From Sinimarinibacterium sp. NLF-5-8 (GTDB lineage: Bacteria > Pseudomonadota > Gammaproteobacteria > Nevskiales > Nevskiaceae): a stretch of DNA of 64,000 nucleotides. A program made the position numbers and the translations under genes. Where the stretch lies: NCBI RefSeq assembly GCF_010092425.1, contig NZ_CP048030.1, forward strand, positions 434,001-498,000, given 5' to 3'. The notes under the pieces are model-generated. The model was given only the letters and a program-made list of their open reading frames with translations, made no database searches and was not told the origin of the DNA. Within the stretch, counting starts at the first letter, position 1; every line of letters begins with the position of its first letter. Shown one piece after another: positions 55,559 through 64,000 of this stretch.

Positions 55559-58500
55559 ATGTTCAAGAAATTCAGTCTGCTGGCTGCCGCCACAATGGGC
55601 GGTTGTCTTTTTGCGACCGCGACGCTGGCGCAGGAAGCCGTTATTTTTGATCAGGGCGGTCGTTCGCCCAGCGCGGGGCGCTCCCCGATCCTGATTGATC
55701 GGGTCCTGCGCAACGAGCCTAATCCGTCCAAGGCCAAGCCTACGGTGGTCGATGGCTTTCGCCTGGCCGATGGCAATGTGGTGTACTTCGACTCGGAAAC
55801 GCCGAATGCCCCCCAGACGGCACCGTATGAAGTGTTCATCGAAGAAAATCCGCTGTTCGAGATTCCGATGCCTGCGGTCGATGCCCAGCGCATTGCGGCC
55901 AGCAGCTTCAACCATCTGACCAACACCACGATTGCCTACGCCTGGTCTGGTAACACTGCCAACGTCACGCTCTCGACCTTTGACACGCCATCCCCTTTGT
56001 ATGGCTGTGACCTGGTGCAGACCACGCTGCCTGCCAGCGCGCCAGAGCCGATTTACGGTCTGACTGCGCAAAACCACGTCAGCTACCAGATCGGCACCCC
56101 CGGCAAAAGTGGCAATAACAATTGCCGCTATTACAACTACAAGCACACGGACGCCGAGCTGTCGGCGGCCAATGCCATTGTGCCGATGCTCTCGCGCAAT
56201 GCCCGGATCACGGTCACGACCTATACGCAAAACGCCGGATTTGATCAGGATGTGCGCTATCCGCGTGAGTTTGCCGATCACATCCCTTACGGCCCGGTTG
56301 ACACCTTTACAGGCGCGTGTACCAATCCCACGTTCCTGAAAATCAGCGCGGAATACGACTACGGTGTCGCAGGTGTCTCGTATCAGGGCAATAATCTGCG
56401 TGCGGATCGTGACGGACACTTGCAGGGGCGGCGTCCTGATACTTACGCATCGACGCGCATCATCCGGCGCTGCGGCACTGGCGCGGTCAGTGGCAACGTC
56501 GAAATGCGTTTGTCCGATCACATGCAAGCCTCGGTTGCCGAGCTTCGCAGTTCTGCGCACTTCAATCCCAACAACCTGCCGATCTTTACCGGCGATGCCT
56601 ACCTGTCTGGCATGTTCCACCGCTGCGGCAACCTGCAAGTCGGCGGCACCAGTCCGGCAGGCACAATGGTGCTGACCCGTACCGGCGTGGCTGCGTGCAG
56701 CCCCGGCAGCAACTCGCCCAGTCCGTCGCGCGATATTTTCCGCGTGCGCAAGGGTGCCAGCCTGTCAAACGCCTTTTTCGGCACCGCCAACAACGATTTC
56801 AACCTGATTTCGACGCTGCGGCATAACCCTCACTATGGGGTTCTGGTCGCGCGCAATGCGGGCAATCAGGTGCTGTTCTACTACAACGACCGTTTTCATC
56901 TCTGGCACAACCTGACCCAGCCGGTCACAGCCCAGATTGTCAGCTATCTGACCCGCGATCCGGGTGCAGCGACTGGCAACGCCAGCGCGCCGACTGCGCC
57001 TGCCGATGCGCTCACCAACTGCCGTGTCAACGCCAGCGGCGCCAACTTCCAGTGCGTGGCTGACCAGGGCAGCGTAGGCGGGGTGCAACCGTCCCACTCG
57101 GAGGCCGAAAACGTCTGTGTGGCGATGTGCGGCTCTGATCTGGGTGCCAATGCCTGTTCCAGCCAGGTTCTGACCTGGGGGGAAGGGCGCTGCTCGGCAA
57201 CCTCGGCGCAAGGTGCGCATAACACCATTGGCAGTGTCAGCAACCTGTCTGTGGGCTTCACCGGCTCGCTGAACGTGCGCTGCAATGCCGGGCAATGGGT
57301 TGCCCGCAGCCAGGGCACCTGTGCGCCGAAGGTCTGTCCGGCAGGTCCTGCGGCCTGGGATCAGGAAGGCGTTTCCTGCGGTGCCATGCTGCCGCCCGGT
57401 GTGCATGGCGATGTGGTCAACGCTGGCTCGACCACCGGCAACACCCAGGGTCAGCAGCAATACACCTGTTTTGATGGTGCCTGGCAAAAGACCGCTGGCA
57501 GCGCCGGGACTTGCCAGTACGTTTCCTGTCCTGCCACGACGGTGCGCTGGGGGGATGGCTGCGGTGCTGCGGTGCCTGAAACACAGCGGGGCGGCACCCA
57601 ATCGGTCAGCAACACCGTTGCCGATCATGCGGGGGCGGCCACGTTCAGTTGTGTCAACGGGGACTGGCAGGTTCAGGCTGCCGGAGCCAGTTGCCAGCGC
57701 ACGGCTTGTCCTGCCCAGGACATCAAGCGCGGCGATGTCACACACAGTGTTCCGCGCCAGGATTACAACCAGGTGATCGAGTGCGGTAACACGTTTGAAA
57801 AGTCCACTCTGTTTGGCCTGAACAAAACCTGCACCTACAACCGCGTCACGCTGCATTGCAATCAGAATGGTGAGTTCGAAGTCGAAGACGAGACGACTTC
57901 CAATCACATTTTCAACTGTCAGATTGCGGTGAACAGCAACGATCTTCCGCTGGGCTGCCCGATTGAAGGCAGTGAGCGCACGCGCGTGCACGGGCAGTGC
58001 GGCGCTGCCAACGGCGAGCCTGCCAGTCTGGTGCGCAGTCAAAACCGCTGCACGGCGGGCGATCCCAGCGAGCCTGTCCGCAATGGCGGCAACTGGAACT
58101 GGTCGTGCGCGGGATCAAACGGCGGCACTGACGCCGCGTGCGCTGCGCCGTATTTCGTCCCTGCGCTGGCGATCAAGGATGCCAAGGTCAACGCGGGCAC
58201 GGTCAGCGTACCGGGGCCTGCGCATCAGACGGTCAGCGTCACCGGCAAGCTCACGGCGGTGATTGGCAAGGCGCCGATCTGCTCGGTTGATCTGGGCGAT
58301 GGCAGCGCCGTGCAGGACATCATCATTTCGCGCGCGCACCCGGATGATGATGGCAATCTGAGCTACAACTTCACCTGGACCAAGAACACGGCCAATCTCA
58401 CCGGCAGCGTCAAGCTCACCTGTTACGACAGTCTTGGCTCTGGCCCCACCAGCGGCTATCCCGCCACGATTGCGCGCGTCACCCATACGATCAATGTCAC

Positions 58501-61003
58501 CATTCCCTACAAAGGCGCTTGCGGCCCTGCCAACGGCAGCACCCTGCCTGCCGCCCAAAGCACCTGGCCCCAGGCGCAATGCTTGCTGGGCACCGCCAGC
58601 AGCGCCACGGTGCCTGCCCAGGGCGCAACCCGGACCTGGACCTGCACTGGGCGTGGTGGTGGCACTGCCAGCGCCCAGTGCAGCGCCAAGCGTCGATTTG
58701 GCGCCCCTGTGATTGACGACATCAGCTTTGTGCCCAACCCCGTCAATGTTGGCAACACCGTCACGATCAAATGGCGGGCCACGAACGCCACCGAGTGCAG
58801 CATCACGGTTCCCGGCAAAAGCGCGCAGAAAGTCACCTTGAACGCTGATTTTCGCGGCAGCTTTGATTACAAGGTTGCCAGCAAGACTGACAAGATCACC
58901 ATTGCCTGCAAGCGCGGCGACAGTGACACCACCAGTCAAGTGCTGACGGTTCCGGCGCTGGCTCCGCAAGCGGGTGCCTGCGGCAGCGCCAACGGCAAAA
59001 ACTACGCAGCCGCCACCACTGGCTACGGCGCAGACCAGCAGTGCAGCAAGGGCACCGCCAGCAGCACCGCATTCCCCGCGCAAGGCCAAACGGCAAGCTG
59101 GACATGCAAGGGCGTCGATGGCGGCGCCAGCAGTGCCAATTGCAGTGCAAAGCGCAAATACGCTGCGCCTGCAATCAGCGGCGTATCGTACAGCCCCAAT
59201 CCAGCGACCCTTGGCGGCAACGTCACCATTGTCTGGACCTCGACCAATGCCACCGAATGCACGATCACCCCTGCGGGTGGCTCAGCGGTCAAGGTCACGC
59301 TGAACAGCGCCTTCAAGGGCAGCTACAGCACATCGGTCAACAAGGCATCGACGAGCTTCACGATTTCGTGCAAGCGCGGCGACAGTGACGCCACCACCCA
59401 CGCCGTCACGGTCGCAGCGACCGCTGCGCCCACGGCTACGCCGACGCCCACCGCTGCACCCACGGCGGCGCCCACCGCAGCACCCGCTGCGGGTGCCTGC
59501 GGCAGCGCCAACGGCCAAACCTATGCGTCCAGCGCCACCACCTGGTCGCCGTACAGCCAATGCGCAGTGGGGACACCCAGCAACACCAACTTCCCGGTAC
59601 AGGGTTCCAGCCGCACCTGGGTATGCAGCGCAGCGGGCGGCACCTCGGTTGCCTGCACCGCCAGCCGCCAGGCAGCGGGCGGTGGGGGCGGCGGTGGCAC
59701 CGGACTCCAATACTGCGGCACTGCGGCCACCGTCAACGGCGCCAGCGGCCCGGTTCCGGTTTCCCCTGGCTCGGTCGAACCCGCTTACGGCAGCCTGTGT
59801 CAAAACGGCACCGTGGCTTATGGCGGGCGCAACCTGGCTGACAGCTACACCTGGAATTGCGGCATCAACAAAACCGGCCCTGACACCGCCACCTTCCGTG
59901 CCGCCTGCGCGCGCCCCCGCACCATGTGCGGCAGCGAAGCCGGTGGCGCTGCCACAGCAACCGCGCCGTGGACAGGTGTGCCAGCGGGTGATTCACGACT
60001 GTGCACCAACGGTGGCCGTGCATACGGCAGCAACAGCGGCCTGAATAATAGATGGCAGTGGAAGTGCGGCAACGGCGTGAATGATCCCTACGGGATTATT
60101 TGTGAGCGCGCCAAGCCTGCCGCTCCTTCCTGCGGAACGGCGAATGGAAGGGAGTTTCGTGATACGGACACAAACTACGGCACCTTCACACAGTGCAGCG
60201 TCGGTTCGTCCAACAACACCGCATTCCCGGCTGCCGGTCAAACCGTGAACTGGTCGTGCATCAGTGGTAGTACCACTGTGGCGTGTTCAGCCAAGCGTCA
60301 GAGTCCTCAAGCAGTCATGCCTGCCTGCGGTGCGGCACAAAGCGGTGGTCCGGTCAACGTGTCTGAAACCACGTTCCGTAGTCAGTATGGCGGGATGTTG
60401 TGCAGTCTTGGAACCGTCCACTACCAGCCGTCATGGGCCACCAATACCGATGCTCTGCGCTGGTCGTGTGTCACCGGCACGCAAAGCGCCAATGGCAACT
60501 ACCCGAACGTGGTGCAGTGTCAGCGCACGCGCGGCTGTATCGGTCAGCCCAATCCTCAATGGGGTTATCAGGGCGGGGCGTTCCAGTGTCAAAGCACAGT
60601 GGCGCTGCCCGCCACGCCGTACTCTGCCAATGCCTCGTTTGTCCGCAGCGACACCGCTGGCCCGATGCAGGGCGGTATAACCTTTGTGTGCGCCGCCAAC
60701 GTCAGTGGCCCCGCTGGATCAGTGCCGTATGGCTGGAAGGCTCGTGCAGGAACCGAGGTGTGTAATGCGGCTCCGCCTGCCTGCGGCACCCTGAACGGCA
60801 GGATGTTCACCGAACCCAATGCAGGCACGTTCCCGCCGCCCGACCAGTATGAAACCAATGGCAAAGGGACGGTCTGCGCTGTCGGCACGCGAGGGGGCTA
60901 CACCTACTCAGATATTGGCGGCACGCGCACCTGGCGTTGGAGCTGTATCGCCAATGGTCAGACCAGCAGCCAATGCACGATGCGCAACGGCAAGATCAAC
61001 TGA
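55559..61003 (+). CDS. Giant secreted cysteine-module protein (candidate pilus or surface adhesin)
   Basis: 1,814 residues with a signal peptide (cleavage near TATLAQ). The first ~480 residues form a region of their own with few repeats. From about residue 500 there are cysteine-rich units (CPAGPAAWDQEGVSCG and relatives). Then come at least six modules of the form CGxANG ... QCxxG ... WxC ... GG ... CxA, at nucleotides 57994, 58517, 58975, 59495, 60127 and 60775. Two near-identical Ig-like domains (58700-58960 and 59170-59420) alternate with them, and a PTATP/TAAP linker lies at 59425-59493. No membrane anchor or sorting signal is seen. It follows the pilus genes, so an adhesive tip or surface role is plausible but unproven. 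TraN of F systems is also cysteine-rich, but the module pattern differs. Confidence 0.7.
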   Translation: MFKKFSLLAAATMGGCLFATATLAQEAVIFDQGGRSPSAGRSPILIDRVLRNEPNPSKAKPTVVDGFRLADGNVVYFDSETPNAPQTAPYEVFIEENPLFEIPMPAVDAQRIAASSFNHLTNTTIAYAWSGNTANVTLSTFDTPSPLYGCDLVQTTLPASAPEPIYGLTAQNHVSYQIGTPGKSGNNNCRYYNYKHTDAELSAANAIVPMLSRNARITVTTYTQNAGFDQDVRYPREFADHIPYGPVDTFTGACTNPTFLKISAEYDYGVAGVSYQGNNLRADRDGHLQGRRPDTYASTRIIRRCGTGAVSGNVEMRLSDHMQASVAELRSSAHFNPNNLPIFTGDAYLSGMFHRCGNLQVGGTSPAGTMVLTRTGVAACSPGSNSPSPSRDIFRVRKGASLSNAFFGTANNDFNLISTLRHNPHYGVLVARNAGNQVLFYYNDRFHLWHNLTQPVTAQIVSYLTRDPGAATGNASAPTAPADALTNCRVNASGANFQCVADQGSVGGVQPSHSEAENVCVAMCGSDLGANACSSQVLTWGEGRCSATSAQGAHNTIGSVSNLSVGFTGSLNVRCNAGQWVARSQGTCAPKVCPAGPAAWDQEGVSCGAMLPPGVHGDVVNAGSTTGNTQGQQQYTCFDGAWQKTAGSAGTCQYVSCPATTVRWGDGCGAAVPETQRGGTQSVSNTVADHAGAATFSCVNGDWQVQAAGASCQRTACPAQDIKRGDVTHSVPRQDYNQVIECGNTFEKSTLFGLNKTCTYNRVTLHCNQNGEFEVEDETTSNHIFNCQIAVNSNDLPLGCPIEGSERTRVHGQCGAANGEPASLVRSQNRCTAGDPSEPVRNGGNWNWSCAGSNGGTDAACAAPYFVPALAIKDAKVNAGTVSVPGPAHQTVSVTGKLTAVIGKAPICSVDLGDGSAVQDIIISRAHPDDDGNLSYNFTWTKNTANLTGSVKLTCYDSLGSGPTSGYPATIARVTHTINVTIPYKGACGPANGSTLPAAQSTWPQAQCLLGTASSATVPAQGATRTWTCTGRGGGTASAQCSAKRRFGAPVIDDISFVPNPVNVGNTVTIKWRATNATECSITVPGKSAQKVTLNADFRGSFDYKVASKTDKITIACKRGDSDTTSQVLTVPALAPQAGACGSANGKNYAAATTGYGADQQCSKGTASSTAFPAQGQTASWTCKGVDGGASSANCSAKRKYAAPAISGVSYSPNPATLGGNVTIVWTSTNATECTITPAGGSAVKVTLNSAFKGSYSTSVNKASTSFTISCKRGDSDATTHAVTVAATAAPTATPTPTAAPTAAPTAAPAAGACGSANGQTYASSATTWSPYSQCAVGTPSNTNFPVQGSSRTWVCSAAGGTSVACTASRQAAGGGGGGGTGLQYCGTAATVNGASGPVPVSPGSVEPAYGSLCQNGTVAYGGRNLADSYTWNCGINKTGPDTATFRAACARPRTMCGSEAGGAATATAPWTGVPAGDSRLCTNGGRAYGSNSGLNNRWQWKCGNGVNDPYGIICERAKPAAPSCGTANGREFRDTDTNYGTFTQCSVGSSNNTAFPAAGQTVNWSCISGSTTVACSAKRQSPQAVMPACGAAQSGGPVNVSETTFRSQYGGMLCSLGTVHYQPSWATNTDALRWSCVTGTQSANGNYPNVVQCQRTRGCIGQPNPQWGYQGGAFQCQSTVALPATPYSANASFVRSDTAGPMQGGITFVCAANVSGPAGSVPYGWKARAGTEVCNAAPPACGTLNGRMFTEPNAGTFPPPDQYETNGKGTVCAVGTRGGYTYSDIGGTRTWRWSCIANGQTSSQCTMRNGKIN

Positions 61004-61023
61004 TCTGTTCCTTCAACCCAACA

Positions 61024-61054
61024 AAAACCCCGCTTGATTGCGGGGTTTTTCTTT
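61024..61054. terminator. Rho-independent terminator between convergent genes
   Basis: Stem AACCCCGC / GCGGGGTT with loop TTGATT, an A-run on the left and T-run on the right. It serves both the giant gene and the convergent protease gene. Confidence 0.88.
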
Positions 61055-61068
61055 ACCAGCAGTAAAAC

Positions 61069-62622
61069 TCAATTCAAGGCTTTACGCCGCAACGCCAACA
61101 GCCCAAGAGCCAGCAGCCCCAAGCCCATGCTGCCGCCGCCGCTGTCACCACCGTTTTGCGGGGCAGGTACAGGCGTTGCCGTAGGACGTGCGGTAGGAAC
61201 CGCAGTGGGCTTCGGCGTAGCCGTGGGCGCAGCCGTTGGCTTGGGCGTAGCCACCGCAAACGCACCATAAGGGTCGTACCCGTCTAACCGCTTCGGTGCC
61301 TGCCCAATAGGTGAGTCAGGGAACAGCCACGCAGAAATGTTTTCATTGGCGTTACCACGGTTCCAAGTCCAGAAGTTGCTGAGCAAGATAAAATCTTCTT
61401 TGCCATCACCGCCACCGTTGATAGTGCCGGAAACACGATTGGAGTGATCGAATAAACCTGATCCAGAAGCGCCCGCCGCAACTGCGTCCAAGAAATCTTC
61501 ACCTAAGAAACACCGAACAGAAATGCTGTCAAATTCACTACGACACGACAAATAAGGCGCATACCGTTGCTGTCCACCATAACTGTGACCAATTGAAAAC
61601 AGTCCATTGTCAGACTCGGGGTGAGTTTCATTCACAACCACCACCGGCGCATCCAGCCCCGAAAAGTACGGGTGCATCTTGGCCGAGATATGGCGATCCA
61701 ATTCAATCAGCCAAGTATCACTCAACGCCGCCCGATGCTGCGCGCCGAGGATATAAGTGTTTGTATCCATTGCACCGCTGCCCACAACTGAACCCGTTGT
61801 GGCATTGCACTTCTGCACATCATAAAAGTGTGCGCGGGTGCTGGCAGCAGAGTCAGCTAAACCTTGATGAGCCGCCTCGGAGGGGTACTCACCAATACTA
61901 ATGTCACCGCGCCCCTCGCTGATGCCACAATGCGTTGCCGTCAACAAATAAGGAGTCTCGTCCTGATTGCTGTTGTTCATAATCGTAGCCGAGCACCCAC
62001 CGACGTTCATCACGTTCAAAACAGCGACCGCACGGCTCTGCCGCTCAATGAACGGCTGATTCTTTAAGCAATCAGGGTTCTGGTGCTTTGGGATCGGCTT
62101 TGAAAAGTCGTGCTGCGGCAACACTGCCTTACCCGGCACAGCCTTCAATACTTGCTGCGCCTTCGGAACTACCAAAGGCTGCATAGACCGAAAGCCCGCT
62201 TGTACTTGCTTGATGTTCAGCAGGAACTGCTTGGACACGTTCAGCGGCATCACTGCCACCAACTCCAACACATCCCCTTCCACTGGAAGCGACCACATGC
62301 CAGTGCGTGAGATATCGTTTTCGCCATGCTGGATGCCGTTGACGGTCAGCACTGTGCCTTCTGGCAGCATCGCTTGCGGGGCGTGAAAGCCCAGGCTCAA
62401 AGCGTTGTTCACTTTTAAGCTATACGTCCACTGCGCTTGATCACCCGCCACGCTCCACGCACCATCGGTACGCGAGTCGATGTTGATTGCCAGCGGCGAC
62501 GCATAGTGATGCGCAGGGGCGCGGGTCAGCGCCTTGGCAGGGGCGAAGGTGACGGTCTTGTCCGGTGCGGCCATTGCCAGCGACGGCAGCAGCAACGCTG
62601 CGGCGATGAGAGTAGTACGCAT
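61069..62622 (-). CDS. Secreted trypsin-like serine protease with GlyGly-CTERM-like tail
   Basis: 517 residues from the ATG at 62622, behind GGGAG; an upstream in-frame ATG would add a Pro/Asn-rich 22-residue stretch before the signal peptide. Signal peptide ends SLAMA. Catalytic residues: His in LLTATHCG, Asp in DTWLIELD, and Ser in AGASGSGLF. The resemblance is to lysyl-endopeptidase-type S1 proteases. After a PTAAP/PTATP linker the end is GGDSGGGSMGLGLLALGLLALRR: a glycine-rich motif, a hydrophobic helix and an Arg-Arg, as in GlyGly-CTERM proteins processed by rhombosortase after type II secretion. A host rhombosortase is implied. Paralogue of the next gene. Confidence 0.85.
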   Translation of the reverse strand: MRTTLIAAALLLPSLAMAAPDKTVTFAPAKALTRAPAHHYASPLAINIDSRTDGAWSVAGDQAQWTYSLKVNNALSLGFHAPQAMLPEGTVLTVNGIQHGENDISRTGMWSLPVEGDVLELVAVMPLNVSKQFLLNIKQVQAGFRSMQPLVVPKAQQVLKAVPGKAVLPQHDFSKPIPKHQNPDCLKNQPFIERQSRAVAVLNVMNVGGCSATIMNNSNQDETPYLLTATHCGISEGRGDISIGEYPSEAAHQGLADSAASTRAHFYDVQKCNATTGSVVGSGAMDTNTYILGAQHRAALSDTWLIELDRHISAKMHPYFSGLDAPVVVVNETHPESDNGLFSIGHSYGGQQRYAPYLSCRSEFDSISVRCFLGEDFLDAVAAGASGSGLFDHSNRVSGTINGGGDGKEDFILLSNFWTWNRGNANENISAWLFPDSPIGQAPKRLDGYDPYGAFAVATPKPTAAPTATPKPTAVPTARPTATPVPAPQNGGDSGGGSMGLGLLALGLLALRRKALN

Positions 62623-62693
62623 AGAGGCTCCCTGTTGTGTAGGTGTATTTGGTGTATTTGGCGGATTGTGATGGTTTTGTGTGTTCATGCCAA

Positions 62694-62728
62694 CTCTAGC
62701 GCCGCGTCACAGTTTGGGTTGTGGATAA
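62694..62728 (-). promoter_or_regulatory. Bipartite TTATCCACA-N20-CTAGAG promoter (minus strand)
   Basis: Minus strand: TTATCCACA at 62728-62720 and CTAGAG at 62699-62694, spaced by 20 bp. It drives the protease gene 72 bp downstream, with a GGTGTATTT tandem repeat (62642-62660) in the leader. Confidence 0.65.
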
Positions 62729-62790
62729 GTCTCTCCCTGCTATCGCAGCGTCAGATGACTCTTTGGGTTGAGCGACAGCGAAACAAAAGA

Positions 62791-62868
62791 GTTATCCAAA
62801 GCGAAGCGCCTCAAGATAACTTATATGGTTTGCGCAGCAAAAGATGCAAGTTATCCACAGGCAAATAT
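62791..62868 (+). repeat. Promoter-associated repeat module, copy C
   Basis: Begins GTTATCCAAAGCGAAGCG, then CTCAAGAT and TTTGCGCAGCAAAAGATGC, and ends AGTTATCCACAGGCAAAT. Near-identical to 22478-22552; the second TTATCC box is 59-60 bp after the first in both. Confidence 0.65.
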
Positions 62869-62885
62869 CAATCAAAACACTAGAG
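62851..62885 (+). promoter_or_regulatory. Bipartite TTATCCACA-N20-CTAGAG promoter
   Basis: TTATCCACA at 62851-62859 and CTAGAG at 62880-62885, spaced by 20 bp, 44 bp before the ATG at 62930. It is divergent from the promoter at 62694-62728. Confidence 0.65.
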
Positions 62886-62929
62886 TGGATATCTCAAATC
62901 CATCACTGATTAAACACAGGGAACATATT

Positions 62930-64000
62930 ATGAACAACACCTTCAACAAAACGCTGATTGCAGCGGCTTTGGCATTACCGGCGCTTGGCTTTACTCAAGA
63001 TCGCATTATTAACTTTGCTCCGGCCAAGGCATTAAACAGCGCCCCCGCAGAACAGTTTGCCATGCCGATTGCGCAAGTTATTGACTCGCGCACCGATGGC
63101 GTGTGGACGGTTGAAAAAGACCTTGCCAAATGGACGTTTACCCTGCAAGTCAAAGGTGCAAAGAGCGTAGCCTTTCATGCGCCGGAGGTGAACCTGCCCG
63201 AAGGTACGGTATTGACCGCCAACGGTTTTGGGCACGGCTCCAATCGGATCACCCGCAGCGGCATGTGGTCGCATACGATGGAGGGCGATACGCTGGCATT
63301 GCAGGCGTTGGTGCCTTTGGCAAATTACAAAGACTTTGTGTTGGTCATTAAAGAAGTCCAGGCAGGGTTTCGTGAATCGCTGATGACGATTCAAAAGAAA
63401 GACATTGTTACCGCAAAAGCAGAGAAAGGGATTGAAGATATTCATAACCCCGATTGCTTCAAGGATAATGCCATCATTCAAAAGCAAAGCCGAGCAGTGA
63501 CCAAATTGCGTGTTCGCAATGCGTTTGCGTGCACAGGCACGGTGATGAATAACAGCCGTCAAGATGGGCGTTTGTTTATTTTAACGGCGGCGCATTGCGG
63601 TTTATCTACGGAAACGGTGCCCCGCCGCGCTGAAACCGAAGAAACTCAGCAGGAATTGGCAGAAAATGCAACATCAGTGGAGGCAGCTTTTCATTGGGTC
63701 GCCGCCTGTGGCGACAACACTCCGTTTGGAGCACAAGCTGGACGACCTGATGAGCGTCCCCACATCCTGGGCGGCGTTCACCGTGCGGGTTATCGTGACA
63801 TTTGGCTGTTGGAAATGGAGGGGGAAATTCAACCTCGTGCACCTTACAGTTGGTTGGCTGATCTCCCTGAGCACCCCCACCCCTTCTTTGCCGGTGTGGA
63901 TGCGGTGCTGGACGCCACGGCGGGCGTGCCACACCACACGCCTGCCTCCGAGCTTTTCAGCGTGACGCACGCGAACGGCCAGCGGCAGCGGTTTGGTAAG
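62930..64000 (+). CDS. Secreted trypsin-like serine protease (3' end outside window)
   Basis: At least 357 residues, open to the window end. ATG at 62930 behind CAGGGAAC. Signal peptide ends LGFTQ. The propeptide-like region (FAPAKALNSAPAEQFAMPIAQVIDSRTDGVW) and the N-terminal domain align with the divergent protease at 61069. The catalytic His is in LTAAHCG, and a candidate Asp is in RDIWLLEME, where the paralogue has an Asp one turn on; the Ser lies beyond the window. Two paralogous proteases back to back, each with its own bipartite promoter, suggest a duplication. Confidence 0.82.
   Translation, partial: MNNTFNKTLIAAALALPALGFTQDRIINFAPAKALNSAPAEQFAMPIAQVIDSRTDGVWTVEKDLAKWTFTLQVKGAKSVAFHAPEVNLPEGTVLTANGFGHGSNRITRSGMWSHTMEGDTLALQALVPLANYKDFVLVIKEVQAGFRESLMTIQKKDIVTAKAEKGIEDIHNPDCFKDNAIIQKQSRAVTKLRVRNAFACTGTVMNNSRQDGRLFILTAAHCGLSTETVPRRAETEETQQELAENATSVEAAFHWVAACGDNTPFGAQAGRPDERPHILGGVHRAGYRDIWLLEMEGEIQPRAPYSWLADLPEHPHPFFAGVDAVLDATAGVPHHTPASELFSVTHANGQRQRFGK

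Noticed and set aside
56765-58042. 425-residue open frame on the minus strand
   Set aside because: Antisense to the giant cysteine-module gene; no motif or start site.

Overview
The window looks like the transfer and pilus region of a large conjugative plasmid or integrative conjugative element of a proteobacterium, most likely gamma- or betaproteobacterial. The reasons are an F-type (MPF-F) type IV secretion system, an R64-like type IVb pilus locus, frequent GTG/TTG starts with ATGA/GTGA overlaps, and accessory defence and toxin-antitoxin cargo. I see no rRNA, tRNA or core housekeeping genes. No relaxase, coupling protein or replication initiator is visible, so the mode of replication is unknown.

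Layout. Positions 1-13.3 kb carry the conjugation core: an OmpA-like fragment, traW, the pilin traA, traL, traE, traK, traB, a small DsbC-N-like protein, traV, traC, trbC, a recombinase-like remnant, a DsbC/G-like lipoprotein, trbI, a TraF-type S26 peptidase, traF and a PH-domain protein. Positions 13.3-17.5 kb hold small element-specific genes, a tnpB-only IS200/IS605-type insertion and an endonuclease I. traG is at 17.6-20.8 kb. Positions 20.9-24.7 kb are accessory: a membrane protein, a cluster of DnaA-box-like repeats with 11-bp spacing, a tumE/tumA toxin-antitoxin pair and an XRE-ImmA/IrrE-PIN operon. traU follows at 24.8 kb. A sigma-70-like protein is encoded at 26.6 kb and a first IscB/omega-RNA element lies at 27.7-29.4 kb. 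From 29.4 to 55.3 kb is a type IVb pilus locus: a PilL-like protein, a PilN secretin, prepilins, a PilQ ATPase, a PilR platform protein and PilO/PilP-like proteins. It is split by a ~9-kb island carrying a type ISP restriction-modification enzyme, two methyltransferase genes (one frameshifted at a C10 tract) and phage-like genes, and again by a second IscB element at 52.2-53.9 kb. The end holds a 1,814-residue secreted cysteine-module protein and two divergent secreted trypsin-like proteases; the first has a GlyGly-CTERM-like tail and the second runs off the window.

Three signals stand out. (1) CTAGAG occurs 20 times, almost always 2-75 bp upstream of a start codon and in the strand of that gene. 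In nine cases TTATCCACA (or a one-base variant) lies exactly 20 or 21 bp upstream of it. This is a candidate element-wide promoter class, and the element encodes its own sigma-like protein. (2) Both IscB proteins have lost the catalytic Asp of RuvC-I and the Glu of RuvC-II but keep a complete HNH domain, and the TnpB lacks the canonical RuvC-II Glu. The element therefore carries three OMEGA nucleases with altered active sites. (3) The tnpB insertion can be excised on paper at TTAC/TCAA, which restores an ATGA-overlapping gene pair.
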